Below are positions 1 through 7,194 of a DNA stretch of 34,684 nt, piece by piece. This stretch comes from Verrucomicrobiota bacterium (GTDB lineage: Bacteria; Verrucomicrobiota; Verrucomicrobiia; Limisphaerales; JADJPG01), in assembly GCA_016713365.1 (NCBI GenBank), contig JADJPG010000061.1, forward strand, positions 1 through 34,684, in the 5' to 3' direction. Made by a program: the position numbers and the translations under genes. The notes below the pieces were generated by a model, which worked only from the letters and a program-made list of their open reading frames with translations, was not told the DNA's origin and made no database searches. Numbering within the stretch: position 1 is the first letter of the stretch; each line of letters begins with the position of its first letter.

Positions 1-177
1 GAAGAACGCTTCGCGATAGTTTCAGCCGATGGCATGCGCGCGCTGAATCGCAGCCTTAGCTTGGTCTGGAGCGCGCGGGTCACTGAGTCACGTTCGGCGG
101 TCCGTCGTGCCATTACCCGCCTCCGTCGCGTATTGAACGACGCTTAGCTTGGCCTTGAGTGTGACGTTCCGTCACTG
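1..177. other. Left edge, no gene recognised
   Basis: This short stretch lies downstream of the integrase stop and shows no coding region that can be supported. A small inverted repeat (GTGACG, 3-nt loop, CGTCAC, about 161-175) sits just past the integrase stop codon. It could act as a weak transcription end on the minus strand, but no T-run follows it. If the integrase marks a mobile element, this is the interior of that element. Confidence 0.4.
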
Positions 178-1208
178 CTAACAGCGATTCGACATTGGCA
201 ATTCCACCACCGCTTTCCTCAATGCTGATGCTTCGTATTCCTCCAGACTTGGAACCTTCACTTCCGCCTTTTTTGAGTAAGCACGGTGGACGGCTTTCGA
301 ACTGTGCCCAAGAGCCTCTTGCGCGAATCGTTCCGGCATTCCGGCAACCAAGGCGCGCTCGGCCCAAGCGTATCGATACGAATGCAATGAGACCCCTTTT
401 ATGCCGAGCCATTGGCAACGGCGGTGAAACAGCTTGGCCCGATGCCGTTCGTGAGTCTCGCTCACTCGTGGGAACAGGAGACCGAAGATGGGCCGCTCCT
501 TAAGGATTGCAGCGACCGCGTCCCCGAAGTGCAGAACCGATCTTTGACCGGTTTTTCGTCGCCGGTATATGATGCATCGGTCGTTCCAGTCGACATCCTC
601 CGCCCGGAGCGAGGCGATATCCGACTGCGACCCTCCGAGGTGCCACATCAACGCGTAGAAGGCATTGAGCTCGGGGTTGTGCTCCCGGGCCAGGATTCGC
701 TCGTGTTCCTCGCGGGTGATGGCCCGCCGGCTTCGGTGTTCGACCGCTGGCCACTGGCGTTTTGGAAGCACGGGCCACGGCAGCCAGTTCATGTCCACGG
801 CGAAATTGTGCATGCGACGGAGGAAGACGTTGGTGGACACCGTGCCCTCCCGCAGAGCCTGGAGCAAATGTTCCGCCCGGGTTTCCAGAAGTCTGCGGGA
901 ATGGAGCGGCTGCAGAGCGGGATCCTTGATGGCGTATTCCCATCGCTCCTTGGTGGGTCCCTCTTGAGCTTGCCCATTTCCTCCATGACGTAGAGCCAGG
1001 TGCGTTCTTTCATGGCCGGGTCGCTGGCGGTCAGGTAGGCCTTGGCGATCTGCAGATTCACCTCGGGCATGCGGTGCGCCTCATTGAAGGCATGGATGAG
1101 CCGCTCCGCGGTTTCTCGATCCTTGGTGCGGAGGCTGAGTTGCTGGCCGGTGACCGAGTCCTGCCGGTAATAGGTGGAACCCCGGAGAAAAAGTCGATGG
1201 CGGTTCAT
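178..1208 (-). pseudogene. Tyrosine recombinase/integrase, one frameshift
   Basis: This is a phage/island-type tyrosine integrase split over two frames. The N-terminal part (from MNRHRLFLRG, ATG at 1206-1208) carries an Arm/SAM-like core-binding region. It reads to about 960, where the frame changes by one base (KLKR joins GPTKERW). The C-terminal catalytic domain then continues to the TAG at 178-180. Adding one base restores about 343 residues, a normal integrase length. Visible catalytic residues are the beta-strand Lys (RRRKTGQ), the H-x-x-R box (HSYR), LGH and the nucleophile Tyr (HRAYSKK). The first catalytic Arg position reads Gln in LGGSQSDIASL. The gene starts about 180 bp from the 3' end of tRNA-Thr and reads away from it, the usual arrangement for an integrase at a tRNA attachment site. 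Whether the frameshift is real decay or a sequence error cannot be told from the sequence. Confidence 0.85.
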
Positions 1209-1321
1209 GTTCAATTGCGAACATCGTACAGCCTGCACTTTCCCCGGCGTGAGCGAGCAGTGACGGACCACTGGCTGGGTGTTGACGGAGGGATGCGGGA
1301 GTAGCATCCGCCACGTCAAAC

Positions 1322-1341
1322 TGTCAGCAAATTTGCTGACA
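1322..1341. repeat. Perfect 20-bp palindrome upstream of the integrase
   Basis: TGTCAGCAAATTTGCTGACA is perfectly palindromic. It lies between the integrase start (1208) and the tRNA-Thr 3' end (1390). An AT core with no loop is typical of a dimeric-regulator operator or recombinase/excisionase arm site rather than a terminator. Its role is inferred from position only. Confidence 0.6.
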
Positions 1342-1389
1342 CTCGCGGGAACCTGATCGGGAACCCTCTGACCTCCAGAAACTAAAAAC

Positions 1390-1464
1390 TGGAGCCAGCT
1401 GTCGGGATTGAACCGACGACCGACGGTTTACAAAACCGTTGCTCTACCGCTGAGCTAAGCTGGC
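1390..1464 (-). tRNA. tRNA-Thr (anticodon TGT), CCA encoded
   Basis: A complete cloverleaf reads on the minus strand: acceptor GCCAGCT/AGCTGGC, D stem GCTC/GAGC, anticodon stem ACGGT/ACCGT around loop TTTGTAA (anticodon TGT, opposite 1430-1432), and T stem GTCGG/CCGAC with loop TTCAATC. The body is 72 nt with a T discriminator, and the next three bases are CCA, so the 3' end is encoded. A T-run follows directly. The neighbouring integrase suggests that its 3' half is the attachment site of a mobile element to the left. Confidence 0.95.
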
Positions 1465-1612
1465 GTCACTTTCGCAGAGTTGTATCGGCTGGGTTTCGAG
1501 TTGAGTCAACGAAACGCTCGCTTCCACGAGACTTGCGACGAGGGGAATACTCCGCTCAGACCAAATCTTGGCAAGTCATTTGTCGCATCCGCGCGCGTAT
1601 CGCATAGAGACG

Positions 1613-2515
1613 TCAGAGCGTGCGCGAGGCGATGGCGGCCGGCGAGAAGTCGTCCGCGTGGTAGGAGCTGCGGACCATTGGGCCGCTGGCGACGTGGACG
1701 AAGCCCATTTCCCGGGCGCGGGCGCCGTATTCCTCGAACTTCGCCGGCGGGATGAATGCGGCCACGGGCAGGTGCTTGAGCGTCGGTTGAAGATACTGGC
1801 CGAGGGTGAGGATGTCGCACTTCGCTTCCCGTAAATCCGCGAGGGCGGTCAGAAGTTCCTCCTCCGTTTCGCCGAGGCCGAGCATGATGCCGCTCTTGGT
1901 GTAAATCTCGTCGCCACGCTTGTCCTTCACTTTGCGCAGCACGCTGAGCGAACGGTCGTAGGTGGCTCGGGAGCGGACTTCGGGCGTGAGACGGCGGACG
2001 GTTTCGAGGTTGTGATTGTAGACGTGGGGATTCGCCGAGAGGACGGCGTCGATGGCGAAGTCCTTGTCGAGGAAGTCGGGCACGAGCACTTCGATGACGA
2101 TGCCTGGATTCGCCGTCCGCACGGCTTCGATGGTCTGGCGAAAATGTTCCGCGCCGCCATCGGCGATGTCATCGCGGGCGACGGCGGTGATCACGACGTG
2201 CTTGAGGTTCATCCGCCGCGTGGCTTCGGCGACGCGTTGGGGTTCGTCGGCTTCGAGCGCGAGCGGTTTGGCTGTGCTGACTGCGCAGAAGCCGCAGGCG
2301 CGCGTGCAGCGGTCGCCGGCGATCATGAAGGTCGCGGTGCCTTTGCTCCAGCATTCCCAATGGTTCGGGCACTTGGCGCTTTCGCAGACGGTGTGCAGGC
2401 GCAGGCCGTCGAGCAGGTTGCGCGTCTGGCCAAAGGTGTCGGTGGTCGGCAGCTTCAGGCGCAGCCATTCGGGAATGCGCGGGCGAGGCTTTTGGGAAAC
2501 TTCAATGGCGCTCAT
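1613..2515 (-). CDS. lipA: Lipoyl synthase
   Basis: This radical-SAM enzyme inserts two sulfurs into protein-bound octanoyl groups to make lipoyl cofactors for 2-oxoacid dehydrogenases and the glycine cleavage system. The 300 residues are a normal family length. The auxiliary-cluster motif is C44-x4-C49-x5-C55 (CESAKCPNHWEC), and the radical-SAM motif is C70-x3-C74-x2-C77 (CTRACGFC). The C-terminal RSSYHA, whose first Ser ligates the auxiliary cluster in the family, is present. Other conserved stretches are VYNHNLETV and GIMLGLGE. It is the last gene of a leftward run cupin-glutaredoxin-lipA, with only an 8-nt gap to the glutaredoxin stop. The pairing with a thiol-redox protein may be functional (cluster or redox supply) or simply operonic. 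No lipB is seen nearby. Confidence 0.97.
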   Translation of the reverse strand: MSAIEVSQKPRPRIPEWLRLKLPTTDTFGQTRNLLDGLRLHTVCESAKCPNHWECWSKGTATFMIAGDRCTRACGFCAVSTAKPLALEADEPQRVAEATRRMNLKHVVITAVARDDIADGGAEHFRQTIEAVRTANPGIVIEVLVPDFLDKDFAIDAVLSANPHVYNHNLETVRRLTPEVRSRATYDRSLSVLRKVKDKRGDEIYTKSGIMLGLGETEEELLTALADLREAKCDILTLGQYLQPTLKHLPVAAFIPPAKFEEYGARAREMGFVHVASGPMVRSSYHADDFSPAAIASRTL

Positions 2516-2523
2516 CGGTACGG

Positions 2524-2793
2524 TTACTTCTTATCAAAACCCTGTTCCTTCCACCATTCCTCCAGCTCGTCGGGGCCGAAGTCGGCGAGGATCTTTCCGT
2601 CCACGTCGATGACGGGCGCGTAGTCTTGATTCGACAGCTTCACCATCTCGGTCATCGCAGCGTCGTCTTCGAGCACGTCGAGCGTTTCGTAGCTGACGCC
2701 GTGTTGGTCGAGCCACTTCTCGGCTTTGACGCACCACGGGCAGAAGGTCTTGATGAAGAGCCGGACGTTGTTTGGTTTCACGATGGGAATCAA
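2524..2793 (-). CDS. Glutaredoxin family protein
   Basis: This small thioredoxin-fold protein (89 residues from TTG) has a dithiol CPWC active site at residues 18-21, within LFIKTFCPWC. The cis-Pro loop reads YAPVI, followed by DVDGKILADFG, the usual glutaredoxin GSH-site region. It should act in the cytoplasm as a disulfide reductant. The TTG start directly abuts the cupin stop codon. A GTG four codons later (first base at 2781) would give 85 residues; neither has a clear Shine-Dalgarno sequence, so the exact start is open. It lies between the cupin and lipA genes in one leftward operon. The short, basic form resembles NrdH/Grx-like proteins, but no ribonucleotide reductase is nearby. Confidence 0.88.
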   Translation of the reverse strand: MIPIVKPNNVRLFIKTFCPWCVKAEKWLDQHGVSYETLDVLEDDAAMTEMVKLSNQDYAPVIDVDGKILADFGPDELEEWWKEQGFDKK

Positions 2794-3156
2794 TTATTCG
2801 GTCAGAAACGTATCGCTGTGCTCGTAGCACGGGGCGCAGCAGCAGAGCAGGGTGAGGGGCGTGGTGCCGGTGTTCCAAAGCTTGTGCTTCTTGCCGGGCG
2901 GAATGGCGACGCTGTCGCCGGCCTTTACTTCGGCCACGTCATCCTCGATGCGCATGCGGCCCTGGCCGGAGGTGATGAAATAAATCTCCTCGGTCTTGGC
3001 GTGGTAATGCTCCTGAGTGCTGGCGCCCACGGGCAGGCGCGCTTCGGCGAGACTCTGGTTGCGGATCGCCGAGTTGCGATACGCCAGCAGTTCGCGAATC
3101 TCCGATCCGTCCTTCGTGATAAAAGGCGGCGCGGTATTCAGGTTCACAATTTCCAT
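2794..3156 (-). CDS. Small cupin-domain protein
   Basis: This single-domain cupin has 120 residues. Motif 1 reads GASTQEHYHAKTEEIYFITSG, giving the metal-binding H-x-H and E. Motif 2 reads GDSVAIPPGKKHKLWN, with the third His. The tail CCCAPCYEHSDT resembles the end of mannose-6-phosphate-isomerase-like stand-alone cupins. The substrate cannot be inferred. It is the first gene of the leftward cupin-glutaredoxin-lipA operon, divergent from the peroxiredoxin gene across about 215 bp, so a shared redox-responsive control region is possible. No signal peptide is seen, so it is cytoplasmic. Confidence 0.88.
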   Translation of the reverse strand: MEIVNLNTAPPFITKDGSEIRELLAYRNSAIRNQSLAEARLPVGASTQEHYHAKTEEIYFITSGQGRMRIEDDVAEVKAGDSVAIPPGKKHKLWNTGTTPLTLLCCCAPCYEHSDTFLTE

Positions 3157-3301
3157 AACCAGTCTTGGATGCTGAAGAAATCGCGCGTCAGGGAAAAGAG
3201 AAAACTCGCGCGTCTGGAAGCCGTTTTGTTCGCCGTGAGAGCTCGTTCCGCGCGCGCCGTAGCGATGGATGTCATCTAACCTTCCGCAGCTGAATCGTCG
3301 T

Positions 3302-3330
3302 TTGACACTCCCATGGTGCCCCTCTATAAA
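3302..3330 (+). promoter_or_regulatory. Near-consensus sigma-70 promoter of the peroxiredoxin
   Basis: TTGACA at 3302-3307 is separated by exactly 17 nt from TATAAA at 3325-3330, a near-perfect housekeeping promoter. Transcription would start near 3336, leaving a leader of about 35 nt that is A-rich (AACAAAAACAAAAAC) and lacks a Shine-Dalgarno sequence before the ATG at 3372. This suggests strong constitutive expression of the peroxidase. Confidence 0.75.
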
Positions 3331-3371
3331 GCCTTCACTTTGGTTAACAAAAACAAAAACTGACTATACTT

Positions 3372-3851
3372 ATGGCCATCTCTGTTGGAACAAAAGCGCC
3401 GGATTTCACCCTCAAGTCCAAAACTGCAACGGGCCTTGTCGACGTGAAGCTGAGCGAAAACTTTGGCAGCAAGAACACCGTCCTTCTGTTCTTCCCGCTC
3501 GCGTTTACCAGCGTCTGCACGCAGGAAATGTGCGACATCACCGCGGGCTTGAACGCCTACAGCGGCATGAACGCGGACGTCATCGGCATCAGCGTGGACA
3601 GCCCGTTCGCGCAGGAAGCCTGGGCTACGAAGGAGAAGATCGGCATCAAGATCGTCAGCGATCTGAACAAGGAAACCACCAAGGCTTACGGCGTGTTGTT
3701 CCCGATGCTCGCCGGCGTGGGTGATACCTCCGCGCGCGCGGCGTTCGTCATCGACAAGAGCGGCGTCATTCAATACAGCGAGCAGACGGCGACGCCGAAG
3801 GACCTGCCGAACTTCACCGCGATCAAGGACACCCTCGCGAAGTTGAAGTAA
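3372..3851 (+). CDS. Peroxiredoxin (AhpE/BCP-like)
   Basis: This is a thiol peroxidase reducing H2O2 and organic hydroperoxides in the cytoplasm. The 159-residue AhpC/TSA-type thioredoxin fold carries the peroxidatic Cys49 in PLAFTSVC (the P-x3-T-x2-C signature). A second Cys54, five residues on, matches the resolving-Cys position of BCP-type atypical two-Cys enzymes, while the rest looks like AhpE (FFPLAFTSVC, AYGVLFP, FVIDKSGVIQYSE). The active-site Arg lies in SARAAFVID. It has its own strong promoter (3302-3330) and a hairpin terminator (3875-3911), so it is monocistronic. It is divergent from the glutaredoxin-containing operon, which fits a local thiol-redox theme. There is no Shine-Dalgarno sequence. 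Confidence 0.95.
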   Translation: MAISVGTKAPDFTLKSKTATGLVDVKLSENFGSKNTVLLFFPLAFTSVCTQEMCDITAGLNAYSGMNADVIGISVDSPFAQEAWATKEKIGIKIVSDLNKETTKAYGVLFPMLAGVGDTSARAAFVIDKSGVIQYSEQTATPKDLPNFTAIKDTLAKLK

Positions 3852-3874
3852 TCCGGTTGGAAGACTTTCTCGAT

Positions 3875-3911
3875 CAGGCGACGGCGGCAACGCTGTCGCC
3901 TGTTTGCTTTT
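3875..3911 (+). terminator. Rho-independent terminator of the peroxiredoxin
   Basis: Stem CAGGCGAC (3875-3882) pairs with GTCGCCTG (3895-3902) around a 12-nt loop and is followed by TTTGCTTTT. It lies 24 nt after the peroxiredoxin stop and its tail overlaps the stop codon of the convergent lipoprotein gene. There is no T-run on the other strand, so it acts rightward only. Confidence 0.85.
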
Positions 3912-5082
3912 ACGGCTGGAGCAACTCGACCTCGATGAGCTTGATCGACGTGGATTGATGCGTCGTCGTGGTGACGGTGCTGGCTACTGGCTGCGGGCCG
4001 CTCGCGGGGCCGGGAACATTCGGTGGCGGCGTGCTGGCGTCGGCGATTTCCATTTCCACGCCGTCGGTGGCATTCGTCTCGGTCACCTTGGAAACCGTCG
4101 TCGAGCGCACGCGTCCGACCGTGGATTTCGCGGTGATGGACTGCTGGTAAACTGTTTCGATGGCGAGCGTGTGCTCGGGCGAATACCAGCTGCGCCCGGT
4201 GATTTCGCTGTCTTCGAGGCTCTTGTTCGACGGCGCCTTCACGACGCGGGCGGGCGGAGGGTTGGTGTCGCCGGGTTTTTGGGGCGGCGGTGACGGTGGC
4301 GGCGCGGGCTTGAACTCCCCGGTGAAATCCAGTCGCGCGCAGTTCGTTCCCATCCGTTGCTGCCAGCCCACGAATTTGTAGGTGAACGTCGACGGGAAGG
4401 GGCTTCCGCTCGGGCCGGCGTTGGCCGGGCGATCCACCGTCCACGTGTCGCCGATCTTCACCGGCGTTTTCGGCAACATGCCCATTTCGACGACCTCGCG
4501 GTAGAATTGCTGGTTGAAGCAGCGTCCGATCACGCTCGCCGCGACTCCGCGAATGTTCCCGCCGCCCGACTGCCGATCGTTCAAGTCCCGCACGTTGTCG
4601 ATGCGCGTCACCTTGTTGTCGGGCGAGAGGCGGAAGAGGAGCTTGAGCCCCACGAAGCGGCGGAGTCGCTGGACGAGCGGGGTGTCTTCGACCTGCATCA
4701 CCTGGTTGCCGGAATCGTAGCTCATCGTGATGCTGTCATCGCGGCCCGTCTCCATTTGCACCGCGAGAATCTCCATCTGCAACACGCGGCTGCCATTCGG
4801 CGCCACGTTCGTCACGGAAAAGGCGAGGTCCTGGCCGACTGACGTTTCGGTCTGGATGAGTTGCGTGGTGTTCTTGCGCGGCACCTGGGTGCTGTTCACG
4901 GATTCGACGCGGAAGATGTAGCGTTTCCCTTCCTGCCAGCGCGCGGTCATGGTCACCGCCGGATCGGAGGATTTGCCGGTGATGGGCGCCTCGTGGCGCG
5001 ACGAGCGGTTGCATCCCACACCCGCGCAGGCCAACGCGAGGGCGAGCACGGCATACTTGATACTGTTGAACGTTAAACTCAT
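3910..5082 (-). CDS. Predicted lipoprotein, function unknown
   Basis: This 390-residue secreted protein starts MSLTFNSIKYAVLALALACAG, a lipoprotein-type signal with candidate lipidated Cys19 or Cys24. The chosen ATG (5080-5082) has a GGAG about 8 nt upstream; the longer in-frame reading beyond it is only the antisense of the DUF1080 gene and has no signal. The mature part begins ARWQEGKRYIFRVES and contains a beta-rich domain that resembles DUF6263-type secreted proteins. A Pro-rich linker (PPPSPPPQKPGDTNPPP) follows, then a second beta-rich segment ending IKLIEVELLQP. No catalytic motif is visible. It is convergent with the peroxiredoxin and divergent from the DUF1080 gene. The family assignment is tentative. 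Confidence 0.75.
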   Translation of the reverse strand: MSLTFNSIKYAVLALALACAGVGCNRSSRHEAPITGKSSDPAVTMTARWQEGKRYIFRVESVNSTQVPRKNTTQLIQTETSVGQDLAFSVTNVAPNGSRVLQMEILAVQMETGRDDSITMSYDSGNQVMQVEDTPLVQRLRRFVGLKLLFRLSPDNKVTRIDNVRDLNDRQSGGGNIRGVAASVIGRCFNQQFYREVVEMGMLPKTPVKIGDTWTVDRPANAGPSGSPFPSTFTYKFVGWQQRMGTNCARLDFTGEFKPAPPPSPPPQKPGDTNPPPARVVKAPSNKSLEDSEITGRSWYSPEHTLAIETVYQQSITAKSTVGRVRSTTVSKVTETNATDGVEMEIADASTPPPNVPGPASGPQPVASTVTTTTHQSTSIKLIEVELLQP

Positions 5083-5229
5083 GGAGACTCCGTCTGCTTT
5101 GACGCAGCGTGCGTCCGGACGGTTACGTCTTTCAAGGCGGTATGTGTAAAAATCCCGTCGTCGCCCGGCCGCGACGGAGACTGATTTTGCCTTGGCCGGC
5201 TGGCGGTCTTCCGCGCATGCTCCGGGCCA

Positions 5230-5952
5230 ATGACGATTCCAACAACAGAACACAAGACGACCCGCCGGGTTGCAGCCTGGCTCCGGCTGAACGTGGCCGT
5301 GGCGTGGATCGGCTGCGCAGCCCTCTCCTGCGCCGCGGAGAAGGCGACGGGCGGCAAGTCCCCCGCGAAACCTGCACCGTCCGTCACCGCGAGCACGAAC
5401 GCTGCGGTGAAAAGCCTGTTCGATGGCAAGACGCTGACGGGATGGAAGGTCACGGACTTTGCCGGCCATGGCGAAGTGCTGGTGAAGGACGGAACGATCG
5501 TGCTCGAAACCGGTCAGATGACGGGCATCACGTTGACCAATGCGAACGATCTGCCGCGCATGAATTACGAGCTCACGCTCGACGCCATGCGCGTGGAAGG
5601 CAGCGACTTCTTCTGCGGCCTGACGTTTCCCGTGGGCAACGATCCGTGCAGTCTGATCGTCGGTGGCTGGGGCGGCGGTGTGATCGGCTTGTCGAGCATT
5701 GACTCGCAGGACGCCGCGAGCAACGAGACCACGAAATACATGTCCTTCAAGAGCGGTCGCTGGTACGCGATTCGACTGCGCGTGACGCCGGGCAAGATCG
5801 AGGCCTGGATCGATGAGGACAAAGTCATCGATGTCTCCACCGAAGGTCACACCCTTTCGATCCGGCTTGAAGTCGAGGAATCCAAACCGCTCGGCATCGC
5901 GTCGTGGTCCACGACGGCGGCCTTGCGAAACATCAAAGTGCGCAAGTTGTAG
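5230..5952 (+). CDS. Secreted DUF1080 (3-keto-disaccharide hydrolase-like) protein
   Basis: This 240-residue exported protein has one DUF1080 concanavalin-like domain. The N-terminus has a twin Arg (TRR) and a hydrophobic segment ending CAALSCAAEK, so it is either a lipoprotein at Cys34 or a normally cleaved product. The domain opens with the hallmark SLFDGKTLTGWKV and EVLVKDGTIVLE. It continues with NYELTLDAMRVEGSDFFCGL, GRWYAIRLRVTPGKIEAWID and a final IKVRKL strand. Family members act on keto-glycosides or simply bind carbohydrate; the activity of this one is unknown. The family is strongly expanded in Verrucomicrobiota and Planctomycetota. It stands alone, divergent from the lipoprotein gene, with no linked oxidoreductase. 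Confidence 0.9.
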   Translation: MTIPTTEHKTTRRVAAWLRLNVAVAWIGCAALSCAAEKATGGKSPAKPAPSVTASTNAAVKSLFDGKTLTGWKVTDFAGHGEVLVKDGTIVLETGQMTGITLTNANDLPRMNYELTLDAMRVEGSDFFCGLTFPVGNDPCSLIVGGWGGGVIGLSSIDSQDAASNETTKYMSFKSGRWYAIRLRVTPGKIEAWIDEDKVIDVSTEGHTLSIRLEVEESKPLGIASWSTTAALRNIKVRKL

Positions 5953-6072
5953 TTCGGCTGAGGGGTGAAGCGCGGCGAAGTTGGGCGGGCCAAGTTCCGC
6001 TTGCGGTGTTCGGGGCGGCTTCTAAGGTTGGCGTGCGCCGGAATCGGCGTCTGACCTGTTGAGAAGCAAAGT

Positions 6073-7119
6073 ATGAACGCCGAGAAACTTCGTTCGCTGC
6101 AAATTGAACCGGAGGCCAAGTCGCGCTCGCAAAGCGTGGTGTGGATTATCTTCCTCGTGGTGGCCGTCATCTCCGCCGTGGTGGGATACCGGGCGTGGCC
6201 GAGACAGGAGGGCGAGCGGCGGATGCCGGGTGTGGCGACTTCCAGCAAGACGGAGAAGCCAGCAACGGGTGCTTCCGCAGCGGCGGCGGTGTCTCCGACT
6301 TCTTCCTCCAGCTCCAACCAGGTCGCATCAGCGGCCATGGGATCGTCGTCGCAGGTTTCGGGCTCGGTGTTGACGGTGAGCGGCTACATTGTGAATCGCG
6401 AGCGCATCGAGATCAGCCCGCGTTTTCTCGGGCAGGTGAAATGGATCGGCGTGCGCAAGGGGGATTACGTGACGAATGGCCAGGTGCTCGTCCGGCTCGA
6501 TAACGCGGAGTACACCGCGCGGGTGAAGGAGGCCGAGGGGCGGCTGGCGAATGCGCGCACGGCGGTGGAGAAGGCTGAGATCGATTTCAACCGGGCGACG
6601 AAACTCATCGCGGACAAGATCGAGACGCAGCAGGCGCTGGACGATGCGCGCATCCGGCTGGATTCCTCCCGAGCGTCGGTGCGTGAGGCGGAGGCTGGGC
6701 TGGAGCTGGCGAAGACTTATCTGGACTGGACGGTGATCCGCTCGCCGATCGATGGCGTGGTGCTGGAGAAACTGGCGGACGCGAGCGAACTGGTGACGCC
6801 GCAGAGTTTCGGCGGAACGCGTGGTCCGAGCACGGCGCTGGTGGCGATTGCCGATCCGAAGGATTTGCAGGTGGAGATCGATTTGAATGAAGCCGACCTC
6901 GCGAAGGTGTATCGCAATCAACCGTGCAAGGTGAGTCCGGAGGCGTATCCCGACAAATCGTACGATGGCTACGTGGCGGAGATCGCGCCGGAGGCGAACC
7001 GGCAAAAGGGGACGTTGCAGGTGAAGGTGCAGATCCGGAATCCGGACGAGTTCCTCACTCCGGAGCTGAGCGCGAAGGTGGATTTCATCGGCAAGCAGGT
7101 GGAGAAGGGGAATCGCTGA
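6073..7119 (+). CDS. HlyD/MacA-type efflux periplasmic adaptor
   Basis: This 348-residue membrane-fusion protein links an inner-membrane pump to an outer-membrane channel. A short cytoplasmic start is followed by one transmembrane helix (about residues 22-39), a Ser/Ala-rich linker (about 55-95), the first lipoyl half (SPRFLGQVKWIGVRKGDYV), a coiled-coil hairpin (about 148-215), the second lipoyl half (TVIRSPIDGVVLEKLAD) and a beta-barrel domain (DLQVEIDLNEADLAKV). No ABC or RND permease gene is adjacent: the next gene is convergent and a strong bidirectional terminator follows at once. It is therefore an orphan adaptor here, and its partner must lie elsewhere. The substrate is unknown. Confidence 0.93.
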   Translation: MNAEKLRSLQIEPEAKSRSQSVVWIIFLVVAVISAVVGYRAWPRQEGERRMPGVATSSKTEKPATGASAAAAVSPTSSSSSNQVASAAMGSSSQVSGSVLTVSGYIVNRERIEISPRFLGQVKWIGVRKGDYVTNGQVLVRLDNAEYTARVKEAEGRLANARTAVEKAEIDFNRATKLIADKIETQQALDDARIRLDSSRASVREAEAGLELAKTYLDWTVIRSPIDGVVLEKLADASELVTPQSFGGTRGPSTALVAIADPKDLQVEIDLNEADLAKVYRNQPCKVSPEAYPDKSYDGYVAEIAPEANRQKGTLQVKVQIRNPDEFLTPELSAKVDFIGKQVEKGNR

Positions 7120-7146
7120 GGGCTGGAACGTTTTGACGGAAAAAGA

Positions 7147-7174
7147 AAAAGCGCCGGGCGAACCCGGCGCTTTT
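7147..7174. terminator. Bidirectional terminator
   Basis: Stem GCGCCGGG (7151-7158), loop CGAA, stem CCCGGCGC (7163-7170), flanked by AAAA and TTTT that extend the stem and give T-runs on both strands. It sits between the HlyD-type gene and the convergent outer-membrane gene and should end both transcripts. Confidence 0.92.
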
Positions 7175-7194
7175 CTGTTCTGACGAGGTGCAGC

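Noticed and set aside
940..975. Programmed -1 frameshift in the integrase
   Set aside because: No X-XXY-YYZ slippery heptamer or clear downstream structure at the junction, so mutation or error is simpler.
3910..5850. A long leftward reading frame extending the lipoprotein gene upstream to 5850
   Set aside because: The extra 5' part is antisense to the DUF1080 gene, lacks any domain, and the internal ATG at 5082 has both a Shine-Dalgarno site and a lipoprotein signal.
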